Notes: generated from the letters alone by a model not told the origin. Counted from the first letter of the stretch, positions 29,740-41,745 are shown. The stretch: DNA of 64,000 nucleotides from Nipponacmea schrenckii (GCA_030562195.1 JAUJPP010000005.1:34955106-35019105); one strand, 5' to 3'. Made by a program: numbers and translations.

Positions 29740-32255
29740 TTACTTTTTTTTGTGATTCATGTTTGATATTTTCTTCACAATATCAGTATAGTGTTTTACT
29801 TTGAGTATTTCACTGCATTTTTGAATCTTTAAACATCTTTTTTTCCAGGTGTTGTTTTATTTTTTAAGTGGTTCGGAAATAGTGTTTCAATTTCTTGGAT
29901 TAGTTCAGAAGTCCACCTAATTCTCTTGGACCCTTTGCCTTTCTTGCTTTGTTTTCTTTGAGAAATTTCTGGTTCATATTCTGAATCTGAATCAGAATTT
30001 CTATGGCGTTTGGTAGCTACATTTGGAATACTCCTCTCATCATCAGAGTCATTATTCGAAGTATCTGTAGATGTAACAAGATCTGGAAAAAAGAATAAAA
30101 ATGTTCTAATTTAAAATGTTCTCACTAATTTTGGGTGGAGCTCTTTAACAAATATGAAATCACAGTGCCATTTGATACTATTTTAATTTTTGTTTTCTAT
30201 CTGAAGTGATTTAACACCAAACAAACCTTTATCAATCATTATAGAACATACCTTCAAAGGAGATTTCATCTAATTTTTTTCCAGCGTATTGTTTTGTAAG
30301 ATTTAGATCTTGAATCAGGAGTAGTTTGCTAATGGAAGTTCGCTCTATAAAACCTGACATTTGCTGGTAATGTTCAGTGTGAACCCTTTTGGTATGACCT
30401 AGATGTTTACAAACCCATTCTAACTGATTGGGACTTAAGTCGATGACCTGGAATACAAATGGGAAAAAATATGTTATCAAACTGAAAGTGGAATGTTAAG
30501 GAATGTGAAATAATTTCATGGAACAAGAGCATGCATTGCTGACAACATCTACCATGCCAGCCCGTCGCTAGTGTGGGGCTTGAGGTCTATATTCCAGAAC
30601 CTGCCCCTTTTAAAAAAATAGAATGCTAATACGAGAGTGATGGAATACAGGAAACTTAAGACTATCAGCCACCAATACCAAAGACCTAAAACTTCAAGTA
30701 CAAGTAAAATATTTACCTGAGAAAGTGTGGCAGTGTATTTTCTTAGTGTAACGCTATTAATGTTTTCAGGATTCTGGAGATTTAGATCAGAGCAAATCTT
30801 TTTTTAAAGATTCGTAACATCTGCTGGCTCCCATAACTAATTGATATAAAAAGTAACTAATTACTGATTCATAAACATTACTCAGTTACTTGTCCACATA
30901 TTCAGGAAATAATCACTTCTCTTAATCTATTTAAGTAGATTTTATTTAATATCTTACACAAAAGTCTAAAAATTTCATACACATTTATATAAGTGTTGAA
31001 TAGTTAATCAGTTATGCATTATCTGTTTTCAAATCATAAGTTGAGAGTCAAATTATTGACATACTAATTGATATTTTACAGTTATTTTCACATTCTCTAG
31101 TAATTATGCTATTAAAAACCCGTTCATAAGTCAAGTCTTAAAAATCACTACTTCAACTCACATATTCTACATATATAAATAACTCGCCGTTTCAGTAGAC
31201 AAGAAATGCATCATTATACTCAAGTTTCCACTATTTCAAATTTTTCCCCCCCCTAAGGAAAAATATGAGAAATTGTCTGCGATTAACTATAACTTACCAG
31301 AATTAGGGGAAAAAATATTGATTTTCTTTTTCAATCCCAACTTTTTGCCTTACTGAAGGATTTGATAAAAAATTTAGACCTTTTTTACAATCTAATGGTA
31401 TTAGAACTGGTACTGGACGTCCACGCTGAAATATCAAAATCATCACTTTAAATTAATAGTTTTAATTAATAGTTTAATTATTAGACAGGAAACCTCATGT
31501 AAATTGCATCTAGTACCAATTTGATTTATCAAAGAAATATGTTAAAAAAAATATAAAACATATAATTTGTTGCATATCTTGCTTACCTTTCCACGTACCA
31601 TCATCAGATCTTGGGTTTCCAAGAGATATTTTTCTAGAGCTGATAGTTCTCCGATTAAACTTTTATCAACGTCTGATAAATCTTTCCTTCTTGTTAAATA
31701 ACTTTTGACACTAAAATTTAAAACAAAGATATAAATTGAATGCTCCTTGGAAACATCAACAATTACTCTTAATAGAAAACGATACTGTGGATTTCATGTT
31801 TGGTGAAGTCTATGCTTATTCTTTTGTAAGTAAAAATGATCCAAATGTCATATTGCTGTTACTAGGTCAACTTTGTTCACTGTAAAATAAAATTTAATAA
31901 TCATTTGATTTCTAGGAGTTGGTAATTACCTTATAGCATCAATTTCACCCGAACGCCTCTTATTATAGCATAAAAGTCGACATTGAATGAGTTTCACCAC
32001 ATACACATAGTCTTCTTTAGTTTGGTTCAACAGATTTGTTTGTAATTCAGATATTAAATGTTTATTAAGTAATTCTATATCAGCAGGGTTAGGAATGTCT
32101 TTGGTTTTTATCAACTGCCTTTTCATGATAACTGTGTATGCCAATTTTGTAACTCTTGTCTTAAATTCAAGTGTCATTAGATGCAGAAAGTGTTTGCAGT
32201 CTTTTCTATCTTCGTCACTAGGAATTCTGCTTTTGATGGTCCATATGATTGGCAT
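29740..32255 (-). CDS. Tyrosine-recombinase-fold protein, multi-exon, with Myb/SANT-like C-terminus; frameshifted
   Basis: Six exons (minus strand) join at GT/AG sites: 32255-31930, 31710-31587, 31425-31298, 30836-30717, 30447-30252 and 30082 to 29829 or 29740. Catalytic-type residues are spaced as in tyrosine recombinases: CYNKRRSGEIDAI (Arg I), VTLRKYTATLSQ (Arg II, first His replaced), KHLGHTKRVHTEHY (His, Tyr). An acidic serine-rich linker and RIRWTSELIQEIETLFPNHL, a Myb/SANT-like helix set, end the protein. Three one-base indels, at a C-run (about 31305), an A-run (about 30806) and a T-run (about 29830), break the frame; at the last, family-like sequence goes on 29 codons to 29740. The 5' end is missing: the piece before 32255 reads TCTAG, a possible acceptor. 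A Crypton-type or domesticated recombinase is my inference. Confidence 0.6.
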
Positions 32256-32259
32256 CTAG

Positions 32260-33200
32260 AATGTTTCTTTCTATCCGATTTTCTATCACGGTTTTCCATG
32301 GCTGCTTAAATGGGTTAAGCCGTTAAGGTGAGGGTCTGAAATATTTTGGACAAATTTTTGCTTTTGAATGCCGTGAATAAGCTTGAAACCTTATTTAAAA
32401 AGCGTCTAGATCGGAGAAAAACTAAAAATAAACTGGCAATCGAAATAAATGTAGTACATATCTGTTGTTTGCCTATTGTCACAATGAAACGTAAATAGGA
32501 CGATAATTTTCAAACCATTCAAGTTTTTGGTCTCTAATTTGGAATCTGAGACCTTATGACCATTCTGTAACAATGATTTTAAATTCTACAACAACAAAAA
32601 TTTGAAGGCCTATATTCCAGAATTTGTCACTTTAAAATTGCAGGTTCTGCAAATTTTCGATGTATTGTTCAAATATACGGACCAAAATGTTGTGCAACTT
32701 TCGCATGTTTTAGTCCCAGAAAAACTGTCCGAACAAATTTCTTATGCAACCATGACAAGACGCATAAGCAAAAAAGCTCATTGTAAAGTCTAAACAACTG
32801 TAGCGATGTGTGTTAAAAGGTTATTCTTTGAAAAAAAAAATGGAAACACCATGCGTATTTGCTTTTCCCATGTGCGTTTTTCGCCACAGAAAATTTCATT
32901 AACTTAAAGTTTAAGAGCGTGTCGAATTCCTGCCACGGTTCTCATACTTAAAAAGCCTAATCACATCTTGATTTAAACGTATATATAGCCTAATATACTT
33001 AACTTGGGGTGTCCATTAAATGATAAAACCATCTACTGAAGAAGGAAGACGGAAGAAAATAATAATAATAAAATACTAGAACTGTGAACAGCTCCGAGCG
33101 TGGCAACTATGCGTTATCCCATGGATTTCGAACATTTTGAAACTTCTAACCTGCTAGCTTTCAATTCCGGTACTTTTCAGCCTCCAATTGTGGAACAAGC
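32260..33200. other. No gene seen; repeat pieces
   Basis: Contains a piece (about 32690-32790, GTGCAACTTTCGCATG and CGCATAAGCAAAAA) that recurs at 34965-35070. Nothing coding. Confidence 0.5.
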
Positions 33201-34260
33201 GTAACAATATTGTTAGATCTATAGACAGCTGATGTCAAGGCCATTCTATATGGAAAATTTCAAGGTCATTGAAGGTGAAGGTCACAAGATTTAGAATTTC
33301 AAATTTTTAAAAAATTCAAACGGGCATAAATAATAAATGACGGACTAATTAAATTTTAAAGAAAATTTGCCATTCTCGGAAAAATGGCGCATGCGCAACT
33401 AGCAATTGGAATTTTTTTTCTTCTCGGGGGATACAAATTATTTTGTATAGCTAATATATACTGTTTTTGCTTACATTCTTGAATTACACGGGATGTAGGG
33501 TCGCCTGAAATGAGATACAAAACCGGAAGTCCCCACGCCCAAACCGGAAGTGATCAAAAAATTTTGATGATATATTTTTAATTGTGTTGCGTATTTATCT
33601 ATATCCTGTAAATTTCAGATCGATCCCAACATTAGAGCCCGAAAGTGTAATATAACCGTCCAAAATTGCAAAATAGTCAGATTTCGGTGGGCTATAAAAC
33701 CGGAAGTTAATATTTGTCATGCAATATCAGCACATCTATAGACAGCTGAGGTCAAGGACATTCTACATCTCAAATGTCAAGGTCATTGAAGGTCAAGGTC
33801 ACGAGATATAGAGTTTTAAATTTTTGAAAAATTCGAACGGGCATAAAAAAAATTCAAATTCGAAAATCAAAATTCTGTTCCCAACATTTTTTAGATAAAG
33901 TATCAAGGTTTTGATAGACACCAAAATCATAACAATCGGTCAATAATTGGCGGACTTATTAAATTTTTAAGAAAATTTGCCATTTTTGAAAACTGCGCAT
34001 GCGCAACATTCAATTTAATTTTTCTTCATCTCAGGGGATTAAAATCATTTAGTATAGCTTAAATATACTGTTTTTGTTTAGATTCTTGAATTACATGGGA
34101 AGCAGGGTCGCCCGACATGAGACGAAAAAACCGGAAGTCCCCACGCCCAAACCGGAAGTGATCAAAAAATTTTGATGATGTAGTTTTAATTGCGCTGCCT
34201 ATCTATCTATATCCTGTAAATTTCAGACCGATCCGACTATTAGGGCCCGAGCTAGCTTGA
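33200..34260. repeat. Two ~520-bp tandem units with AGGTCA half-sites
   Basis: About 33210-33650 and 33730-34250 share TATAGACAGCTGA(T/G)GTCAAG, ATGGCGCATGCGCAAC-like and ACCGGAAGTCCCCACGCCCA segments. Each has TCAAGGTCATTGAAGGT(C/G)AAGGTCAC, written in parts, i.e. closely spaced AGGTCA half-sites. Confidence 0.8.
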
Positions 34261-34406
34261 AATCTTATTTGCATATTATGCAATTAGCCACTTTCGGGTT
34301 AGCGAAAATATTATGTTAGATATTCATTTTTGATTCCAGCCCATATAAAAACCATTGGTGAAAACAAAAATAGTCTATCTTTTTCCGTTTGGGCTAGCGA
34401 GCTTCC

Positions 34407-34407
<1 letters not shown>

Positions 34408-34468
<61 letters not shown>
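34408..34468 (+). repeat. 61-base poly(A) tract
   Basis: Uninterrupted A run. It could be the tail of a plus-strand retroposed sequence or a homopolymer expansion; I see no target duplication. Confidence 0.85.
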
Positions 34469-34470
<2 letters not shown>

Positions 34471-35157
34471 ATTCGAACGAAAACAAAGCGTGACAAATTT
34501 TATTTGCCACGCAAATACCGATTTCCTTTATACTACACGGGTTCCATGGATAAATAATCCTGTCCATCTTGTGTACATAATACGGACGACTTGAAATGTT
34601 AGAATGGTCGCAATGCTTATCAAGCACAAACAAAGAACAGTTATGATAAGAAAACTTATTATAATAATAGAGTCTGTCTCCATTTTGTAGACATAAAAAA
34701 TGGCTGAACAAATTTGAATAAAATTATAGACAAAAAGTTGTTTAAGGTACCTTCCTTACCTACAAAAGCTTTAAGTGCACCAACAATGGAATTACACATG
34801 CGCAAAAAATAATTACATGTATATGATTGGTCAATTCACTTGATTGTCATTGGTTGTTTTTTAATTGCATATGCTTTGTCTATAAAACTTTTTCTCTAAA
34901 ATCCAGTAAGTGAAATGTGTCACTATTTATCGACTAAATCTATGGACAATAAACGGACTAAAATTTTTGTGCAACTTTTGCATGTGGACATTTTAGGCCC
35001 AGAAGAACAGTTTTAACTTACCTTCGGACAATTTTCTTATGCAACTGGGCGCATAAGCAAAAAGGTTGCAGAAGGCTTATTTGGATTAAAAAAAAGTCCC
35101 TGAACGTATCATTTGTGGGAACGTCCGGACGGACGGACGGACAGGGTCAACCGCAAT

Positions 35158-35187
35158 ATACGTCCACATTATATGTGGGCGTATAAA
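35158..35187 (+). repeat. Terminal hairpin of the dispersed repeat family
   Basis: ATACGTCCACAT pairs with ATGTGGGCGTAT, preceded by GGAC repeats and AGGGTCAACCGCAAT. Confidence 0.75.
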
Positions 35188-35706
35188 AATCAGTGACGTA
35201 AGCCAATGTTAAAAAAAATTGGAACTGTTGTGACGTAGGCCTATCTATGTCTACTTGAGTTCTGTAGGTTACCGATCTAATACCCATAGTTAGATGATAC
35301 TGACTGGCATATTTTAATATGAAAAAAACCCCAAAACACACAATTATTAACACTAGCTACTCTATATATTGGGTGTTTCCCGTTTCCCGTGTCGGTAGCC
35401 ATCTTTGCTAAGGCGAGTCATATGACGTCTCATCTCAACTAGTTGCAAGAACGCTCACATCGACTTATCTGAGCGAAACTGAATACAACTAGTTGCCGAC
35501 GACTAGAAAATGAGCAACTGGCGGGATACGGTGATTTTTCAGTTCCCGTCAGTCGTAAGCACATCGGCCTAAATTGGCAACTGATCAGTTGCTACCGTAT
35601 CCTGACCATTCCTCCCAGTTGCGAAAATACCGCGCGCGGCCAGTTGCAGCCAGTCGCAAGGCCGATGTACGCTTAGCTTGTACCTAAGTTAGGGGTCAGG
35701 ATTTGA

Positions 35707-35941
35707 TGTTAAATTCCAAATACACCAAGTCACAATAATATAGAAACTGTATTACAAATATAAATCCAATTCTATTAAAATACTGGTTTATCTATATTGA
35801 AGAAGAAGAAAGACCACCTACCTACACCTATGCAAAAAAGAGAAATCGAGAAACTAGAAGCAGTGAAGTGTAACTTTAAATGTTAGTTAAATACTGTGCT
35901 GAATAAAAGGAGCTAAACCTGAATATTTACACTCTTCAACA
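35707..35941 (-). repeat. 3' LTR of the Gypsy element
   Basis: On the minus strand it starts TGTTGAAGAGTG right after the polypurine tract (35942-35959) and ends in ...TTTAACA at 35707, 235 bp, TG...CA. Confidence 0.65.
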
Positions 35942-36144
35942 TTCTCCCCTCCTTCGGGAAAGGTTGTCCTCAACTTTCAAAACTTTAAACTATAAAACCA
36001 TTGACAAATACTTTTCCATACAAGTCATAAACTTGACTGAAACAAGACAGAAATTACCAGTATTATGAAAATAAAACCCAAATCCCACAAACTATATAAA
36101 TGAACTGAATACAAATTACAACTACACTTATAACTGTCTTTGTA

Positions 36145-36883
36145 CTAATGCACTGAAAACAAATCTGGAAATAACGATTTACACAATTCCGGCAACATTG
36201 ACAAAACAACTGGAAGCTTATCAGGTGTTAATGACATAAAATTTGATGGTAAAAGAGATCTGACCAACTCAGCTCGCATGTGATGGGTAGAAGTTACCTG
36301 TTGCTGGGACATAACATAGTCAGTAAAACGTGCTGGAGTTCTTCTGGCTCTATCAGATCTCCTAGGAGGTATCTGACATATCTGATGTTGCAACTGATGT
36401 TGTAGGCCTGTGGAGAGTACGCACGCTACCACTTTCATCTTCCTTTACCACATCATAAATTGGAATTCCTGTGTGCGGTTGACGTATTACCTTTTAGCAG
36501 TCTTCCTCCCATCTGTCTGCTATTTTGTGTCGTCCTTCCTTGTAAGCAAACATTCTAACTAAAACCATGTCACCTGTTTCAAGAATGTTGGTCCTGGCCC
36601 TCAGATTAAACTTACTTGACACTTCATTAGCAGCTGTTTGATAAGCAAACTCAAGTCTCTTCTTCAAACTATCCACATAGGTGTTGTAACTCTTAATGTC
36701 CCCTTTACCTTTATTGACGAGTCCAAGCACAACATCTATGGGAAGAATGGGCTTCCGTCCAAACATAAGCTGAAAAGGAGAAAATCCGGTTGCTGAATGG
36801 GTGGTACTATTATAAGCGTGTACTAAAGGCGAAACATACGTCTTCCAATCCTGTTTCTGTTCCGTGTTTAAAGTGCCTAACAT
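36145..36883 (-). pseudogene. Gypsy integrase C-terminal part and tail
   Basis: Frame 36883-36494: WKTYVSPLVHAYNSTTHSAT, then GFSPFQLMFGRKPILPIDVV, the segment after the catalytic Glu, then NILETGDMVLVRMFAYKEGRHKIADRWE, the GPY/F-like region. Frame 36438-36145 is the basic tail (RRSDRARRTPARF). The upstream junction to the catalytic core holds a frame change and a stop (TGA near 36904). Confidence 0.8.
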
Positions 36884-36903
36884 GTTAAGTAACGGACGGT
36901 TAA

Positions 36904-37800
36904 ATCATTCACACTGTCCTTTTCCTTGTGGATGATATGGTGTTGTCCTGGACTTAGTCATTCCAGTAAGCTGACACAATTCCTTAATCACCTTTCCCTC
37001 AAATTGCTGTCCTTGATCTCTATGAAGTCTATGAGGGATGTCATAATGCACAATAAAGTGATCAAACAAGGCTTTAGCTGTTGTTTTAGCCGTGTGTATC
37101 TTGTAAAGTGGTCTGTAAGTACTAGAATGTTATCATATCCACACTTGCTAGGTTCTACACACACATAATCTATACAGACTAGTTCAAGTGGACTGCTTGT
37201 CCTGATGTTCCACAATGGGCAAGTTGATGGTATAGCCTTTCTCCTCAACCACCTCGGACAATTCCTAATAAACTCATCAATATCACTAGTCATCCTCGGC
37301 CAATAAAACCTCTCTCGAGCCAAACTAACTGGTCGGTCTCTGCCTTGATGACCTAGTTCATTATGGATACCATGGAGTGCTTGTTGCCTAAACTTTGATG
37401 GTAATACCAGTTTAAAATCGTCGTCATCTCCATCCATCACTCGCTTTAACAATACACCAGATCTGATAACGTAATGATCGAGATCCCTATAGAGTGAAGA
37501 TTCTTGGGAATATGTGGTTTCAATCTTACCCTTAGCACCTTTCTCAATATTCTGCACAAACTTAGAAAGTATTGGGTCTTCCATCTGTTTAACCCTCCAA
37601 TCTTCTGATGCCACCAGTGATGAACTAACTTGGATGGGATTTGGGACTACCTGATAGGACATACTGATGGTTTGGCAATATCCTTCATCCACATCAATGT
37701 TTTTCAAAGCTCCCAAAATCTGTTCATCTAACTCTTCTATATTTAGCCTACTCAAAGCATCAGCATCTGCGCTCTTCTTACCAGCTCTATACCAAATTGT
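36904..37800 (-). pseudogene. Gypsy integrase zinc finger and catalytic core
   Basis: ALHGIHNELGHQGRDRPVSL and an RNCPRW segment form the H2C2 finger (second Cys lost: CPRWLRR). Then SPLELVCIDYVCVEPSKCGY with the first catalytic Asp and [10 protein letters not shown] one-base shift after RYT moves the second-Asp region ([10 protein letters not shown]) to another frame, around 37010. A TAA at 37828 separates this from the RNase H. Confidence 0.8.
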
Positions 37801-37827
37801 GAAACTATAATTAGCCAGTGCAGCTAA

Positions 37828-38315
37828 TTACCTGTGACCTGTAGCACCTAACCTGACAGTAGTTAAGAGGTATGTCAGAGGGTTATTGTCAGTATAAGCG
37901 GTGAACTTTGAGTTGAACAAATACTGGTGGAACTTCTCACAGACTGCCCATTTCAGTGCCAAAAACTCAAGCTTATGAGTAGGGTAGTTCTTTTCTGACC
38001 TAGACAGAGAACGACTGGCATAGGAAATTACCCTCTCTTTACCATCAGTTTCATGATAGAGAACAGCACCTAAACCGTCACCACTAGCATCAGTATGCAA
38101 TATGAATGGCTTTGTAAAGTCAGCATAAGCTAGTATAGGTGGACTAACCAGCGCTTCTTTCAACTTCAGAAAAGCCTGCTGCTGTCCTTCACCCCATTTC
38201 CACTTGACTGATGTCTTGATCTCCTTTGCCTTTGGTCTCCTCTTCTTTTAAATTGGTCCTCAAATTAACAATTCATTTAAAGGCTTAGCAATAACAGAAA
38301 ACTGCTTGATGAAAA
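37828..38315 (-). pseudogene. Gypsy RT end and RNase H
   Basis: SVKWKWGEGQQQAFLKLKEA leads into ILHTDASGDGLGAVLY (first Asp), YPTHKLEFLALKWAV (Glu) and FTAYTDNNPLTYLL (Asp). The frame is open from 38163 to 37828 with a TTG as first codon, so this is part of a longer Pol and not a gene start. Upstream, the RT thumb (FIKQFSVIAKPLNELL) ends in stops. Confidence 0.85.
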
Positions 38316-38363
38316 GTAAAAATCTAAAAACTGACGAAAATCTGGACAGTAGTAGTAAGCACC

Positions 38364-39070
38364 ATGGGGAGTTCTGTTTTACGCGACGAGATAATATCTG
38401 CCCTTCAGAATGAAGCTGTAATCTGTAAACTGGCAAATACAGTAGCGAACTTGGTGAGTAGACAAAAAATTGATGCTCTGAACCAGGAAGTCCTATCTTT
38501 AAAATCCGAACTGAAAAAGTAAGATGAAGCCATTGATGGGTTGGAGCAATATGGACGCAGGGACTCCGCTCGAATCAGCGGAATAATAGAACCGCCAATG
38601 AATCGACAGACGATCTGGTGGTCAAAGTGGCATCCTTTATAGGTGCTAACATTACTAAATCAGACATCAACGGGAGCCACAGAGTAGGAATACCCTCAAA
38701 ATACCACATGCAAACCAATCCAAGGCCCATAATCGTAAAATTCCAAGGCTATTATTTTTAACCTGAGATGGTTCAAAATGCTAAGCTCCAAAAACTCTGC
38801 ATTGCCAAATGCACCGTCCGAATTTAGGGGGAAAAGAGTGTACATAAACGATGATTTAACCAATATCAGAGCTAAAAAAGCAGCTAGTGCAAGGCAATTA
38901 TGTAAGGAAAAGAAGTTTGCAAATACATGGGTCAGAGACGGCATCATATTTGTAAAAGATAGAGACAAAAAACTAAATTTGATTAAGACAGAAAGAAAAT
39001 TACAGTTGCTGACTGAAAAGACTAAACTAAAGTATGTGTATAGAAGAGATCACGATGATTCTTATAGGTG
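38364..39070 (+). pseudogene. LINE ORF1 (L1-ORF1-like, coiled coil plus RRM)
   Basis: ATG 38364 starts MGSSVLRDEIISALQNEAV, with a heptad-like stretch through NQEVLSLKSELKK, then LEQYGRRDSARISGI, DINGSHRVGIP, RPIIVKFQGY and RGKRVYINDDLTNIRAKKAA with DGIIFVKDR. This is the ORF1 pattern of L1-like and related LINEs: an RNA-binding chaperone. Stop codons and frame changes (TAA at 38521, shift near 38590 and 38750) make it a pseudogene. Confidence 0.7.
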
Positions 39071-39089
39071 ACCAGAGACCTATGAATTA

Positions 39090-39930
39090 AATGTTTAAAT
39101 TGTTAGTATATAACAGGTAACATTGTACAATTATTGAAATCATATTGATATCTATTTGAAATATGAAACAAAAAAAATTAAGGTGATTCTTACCTGAAAT
39201 TATATTGTATACAGGCAACAGTATAAAATTATTGAAATCATTTCTATTTGCAATATGAAAGATAAATATCAAGTGATACCTGAAAATATTTCAATTGTAT
39301 ACGGGTAACAGTGTAAAATTATTGAAACCATTTCTATTTGCAATATGAAAGATAAATATCAAAGTGATACCTGAAAATATTTCATATTGTATACGGGTAA
39401 CAGTGTAAAATTATTGAAACCATTTCTATTTGCAATATGAAAGATAAATATCAAAGTGATACCTGAAAATATTTCATATTGTATACGGGTAACAGTGTAA
39501 AATTATTGAAATCATTTCTACATGAAATATTAAAAACAGATATCAAAGGTGACACCTGAAATTATTTCATATTGTATACAGGTAACATTGTACAATTATT
39601 GAAATCATTTCTATTTGAAACATGAATATCAAAGTGATACTTACCTGAAACTTCATCATATTGTATACAGGTATCATAGTAAAATTACTGATACTTACCT
39701 GAAATTATTTCATATTGTATACAGGTTATATTGTACTTTTTATTGATACTTACCTGAAACTACTTAATATTTTTTACAGATAACATTGTAAAATTACTGA
39801 TACTTACCTGAAACTACTTAATATTTTTTACAGATAACATTGTAAAATTACTGATACTTACCTGAAACTACTTAATATTGTTTACAGGTTAAAATTAGTG
39901 ATACTTACCTGAAATTATTTCATATTTTAT
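39090..39930 (+). repeat. 92-bp tandem array
   Basis: At least four units of 92 bp (GTATACGGGTAACAGTGTAA at 39297, 39389, 39481 and variants) and then about five shorter, 55-65 bp derivatives with GATACTTACCTGAAACTACT. No coding content. It sits exactly between LINE ORF1 and endonuclease pieces. Confidence 0.9.
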
Positions 39931-40121
39931 AGTAAGAGCGACTATCTCAATCATAAGCTCATATCTCCTCAGCATGTATATACCCCCCGTTTTATTCTAT
40001 ATTTTTCTTACCATGCACATATGTTTTTCCATCCTGTTGCTATTTCTTTCAACTATCTTCCTTCTCTTTTTCTTCTTCTGGACTTTCCGCTTCTTCGGCT
40101 CTCTGAGGCTTCCTATCTTTC
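39931..40121. other. Spacer before LINE endonuclease
   Basis: Pyrimidine-rich (TTTTTCTTCTTC) sequence, no features. Confidence 0.4.
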
Positions 40122-41300
40122 GTGCCCATTTCTAGGCAGGGCCACGATCAAGTCTATGGACTTAGCTCTCAATTATCCTTATTTCGAACTTTTGCATCTA
40201 CTCTAGCTTTGATCTCTTCAATTGAATTCACTCTCAACACAAGTGTCCATCCCAACCCAGGCCCAAATAAAAACCCTTCTCTTCTACACCACAATGTCCG
40301 CAGCTTTCGCTACAGCTCCGATTCTCGTGGAATTTGGTGAATATGACATCTTATGTTTTACGGAGACTTGGCTTAACCCTGGTGAAACTGTAACCCTACC
40401 TGGGTTCAAACCTGCAACACTGAATAGCAGAGTTGATATTAGTGGTGGTGTGGTTATCTTAGTGAAATCTCATTTGTTCTCAACATCAAGACCTGATCTT
40501 CATCACCCGGCTATCGAAACAGCATGGTCGAGGTCACAGACTATAACAACAGCGAGTTTTTGATAAGCATGTGTACAGAAAACCAGGCACAACTGTAGAT
40601 TTTTGGACACATCTGGAAGAAAACATCTCACAAGCTAAGGACGAAAGTAAAAACCTTATTTTAGTCGGCGATTTTAATACAAACATGTTCAAAACCCCGT
40701 AAACAGAGTTACTCTTTGCAAAACACAACCTTGTACAGACAGTCACAGAAGCGACCAGAATGACATCCCAGAAAGTTCACTTATAGATCCCGTTCTGTGT
40801 GATTGTCCATCTCTAATAACACCTACTTCTCTTCTAGATTGTACGATCAGTGATCACTGTCCTGTTCTTCTCCGATTCGGGTCCATAGGAAACCCTAAGA
40901 GTTTTTTTCGTACCGTTTGGCAATACTCTGACACCTATATTTCCGAGTTAAATAATTTCTTCAACCATGTTAACTGGGATGATGTCGTCCTCATAAACTC
41001 TGACAATCCAAATTCTCTTGCGGCAACTAAAACTGATATTATTCAGAGTGACATACGAAAATATATATTCCACACAAGGTAGATCGAATTCGTACTAAAG
41101 ACTGCCCTTGGATAAACGGTTATCTTCGAAGGATAATTCGCAAACGAAACAGACTTCATAACTCCGCAAAGAAATTGAAAAGAACTGAGGACTTACTTAC
41201 AGAATCTTTCGCAACCACGTTACAAATGAGGTAAGACGTATCAAGAGTATTATGGCAACTTAGATAGCAAGATTAGCGACGGAAACTTCTGCACTGCTGG
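40122..41300 (+). pseudogene. LINE ORF2 endonuclease domain (CR1/Jockey-like)
   Basis: Pieces in several frames: VHPNPGPNKNPSLLHHNVRS, DILCFTETWLNPG (the T-E-T-W catalytic Glu motif of APE-type endonucleases), VDISGGVVILVKS, NLILVGDFNTN (the GDFN motif) and LDCTISDHCPVLLRFGS (the SDH motif), then DCPWINGYLRRIIRKRN, the linker to RT. The RT itself is absent. The catalytic motifs are preserved, but the frames are broken. Confidence 0.8.
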
Positions 41301-41745
41301 TGTGCCCTCGTTACTATCAACAGAGAGCCACAACTATTAACATATTACCAACTTTTATAATAAACATAAAACTCTTGCTATATGGTAGAACAGATCTGAG
41401 TGACGAAATGAACAAGCTTGTCACAGAGACGGTACACGCCTACATATTTCTGACAAAACGATTCGAGCTGATAAAATGATGATCTCGGGCCAAATCTACT
41501 ACGTCGAAGTATCCTCCTATATTTTTAGTTTCGATATTTACCGAATCTAGTCATGTCTTCAAATCTGTAAAAACCTATCTTGATCTAATTAATTTGTGAA
41601 TCTACACTTTATTTTCAAATGTCTAACCTGAAATTTCCAAATCTTGTTCCTGTCTTCCTTACTCCATAGTCGCTCCATTGGTTTGATCGTGAGTCTTGAT
41701 CTGACTCCGAAAGTTGGAGGTTGTTAGGAGGGGTCAGTCAGAAAG

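Larger units (their letters stand above)
27103..35695. mobile_element. Candidate 8.6-kb TIR-bounded element
   Basis: AAGCTAAGCGTACATCGGCC, continuing TTGCGACTG, at 27103-27131 is repeated in inverted orientation at 35667-35695 without mismatch. Further in, both ends share CTGATCAGT and GTCGATGTGAGCG, the left end being shortened. Inside are tandem repeats, a multi-exon tyrosine-recombinase-fold gene (minus strand) and, beside the right end, an ATGGCTACCGAC start on the minus strand at 35409. No clear target duplication is seen. It could also be two unrelated copies of one MITE family that happen to face each other. Confidence 0.45.
35707..38315 (-). mobile_element. Ty3/Gypsy LTR retrotransposon, 5'-truncated
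   Basis: Minus strand order: end of RT, RNase H, integrase, C-terminal tail, polypurine tract GAAGGAGGGGAGAA, 3' LTR. Everything 5' of the RT thumb is gone: homology stops near 38315. Stops and frame changes show decay. The only LTR is at the 3' end, so no target duplication can be checked. Confidence 0.88.

Noticed and set aside
34311..34711. Frames with poly-Phe or poly-Lys
   Set aside because: They translate the 61-base poly(A) tract.
35353..35409. First exon of the YR-fold gene at the ATG beside the right TIR
   Set aside because: A plausible start context, but no good donor or linking exon between 35.4 and 32.3 kb, so it was not joined to the gene.
39090..39930. CRISPR-like regular array
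   Set aside because: Units are contiguous, with no unique spacers; eukaryotic context.
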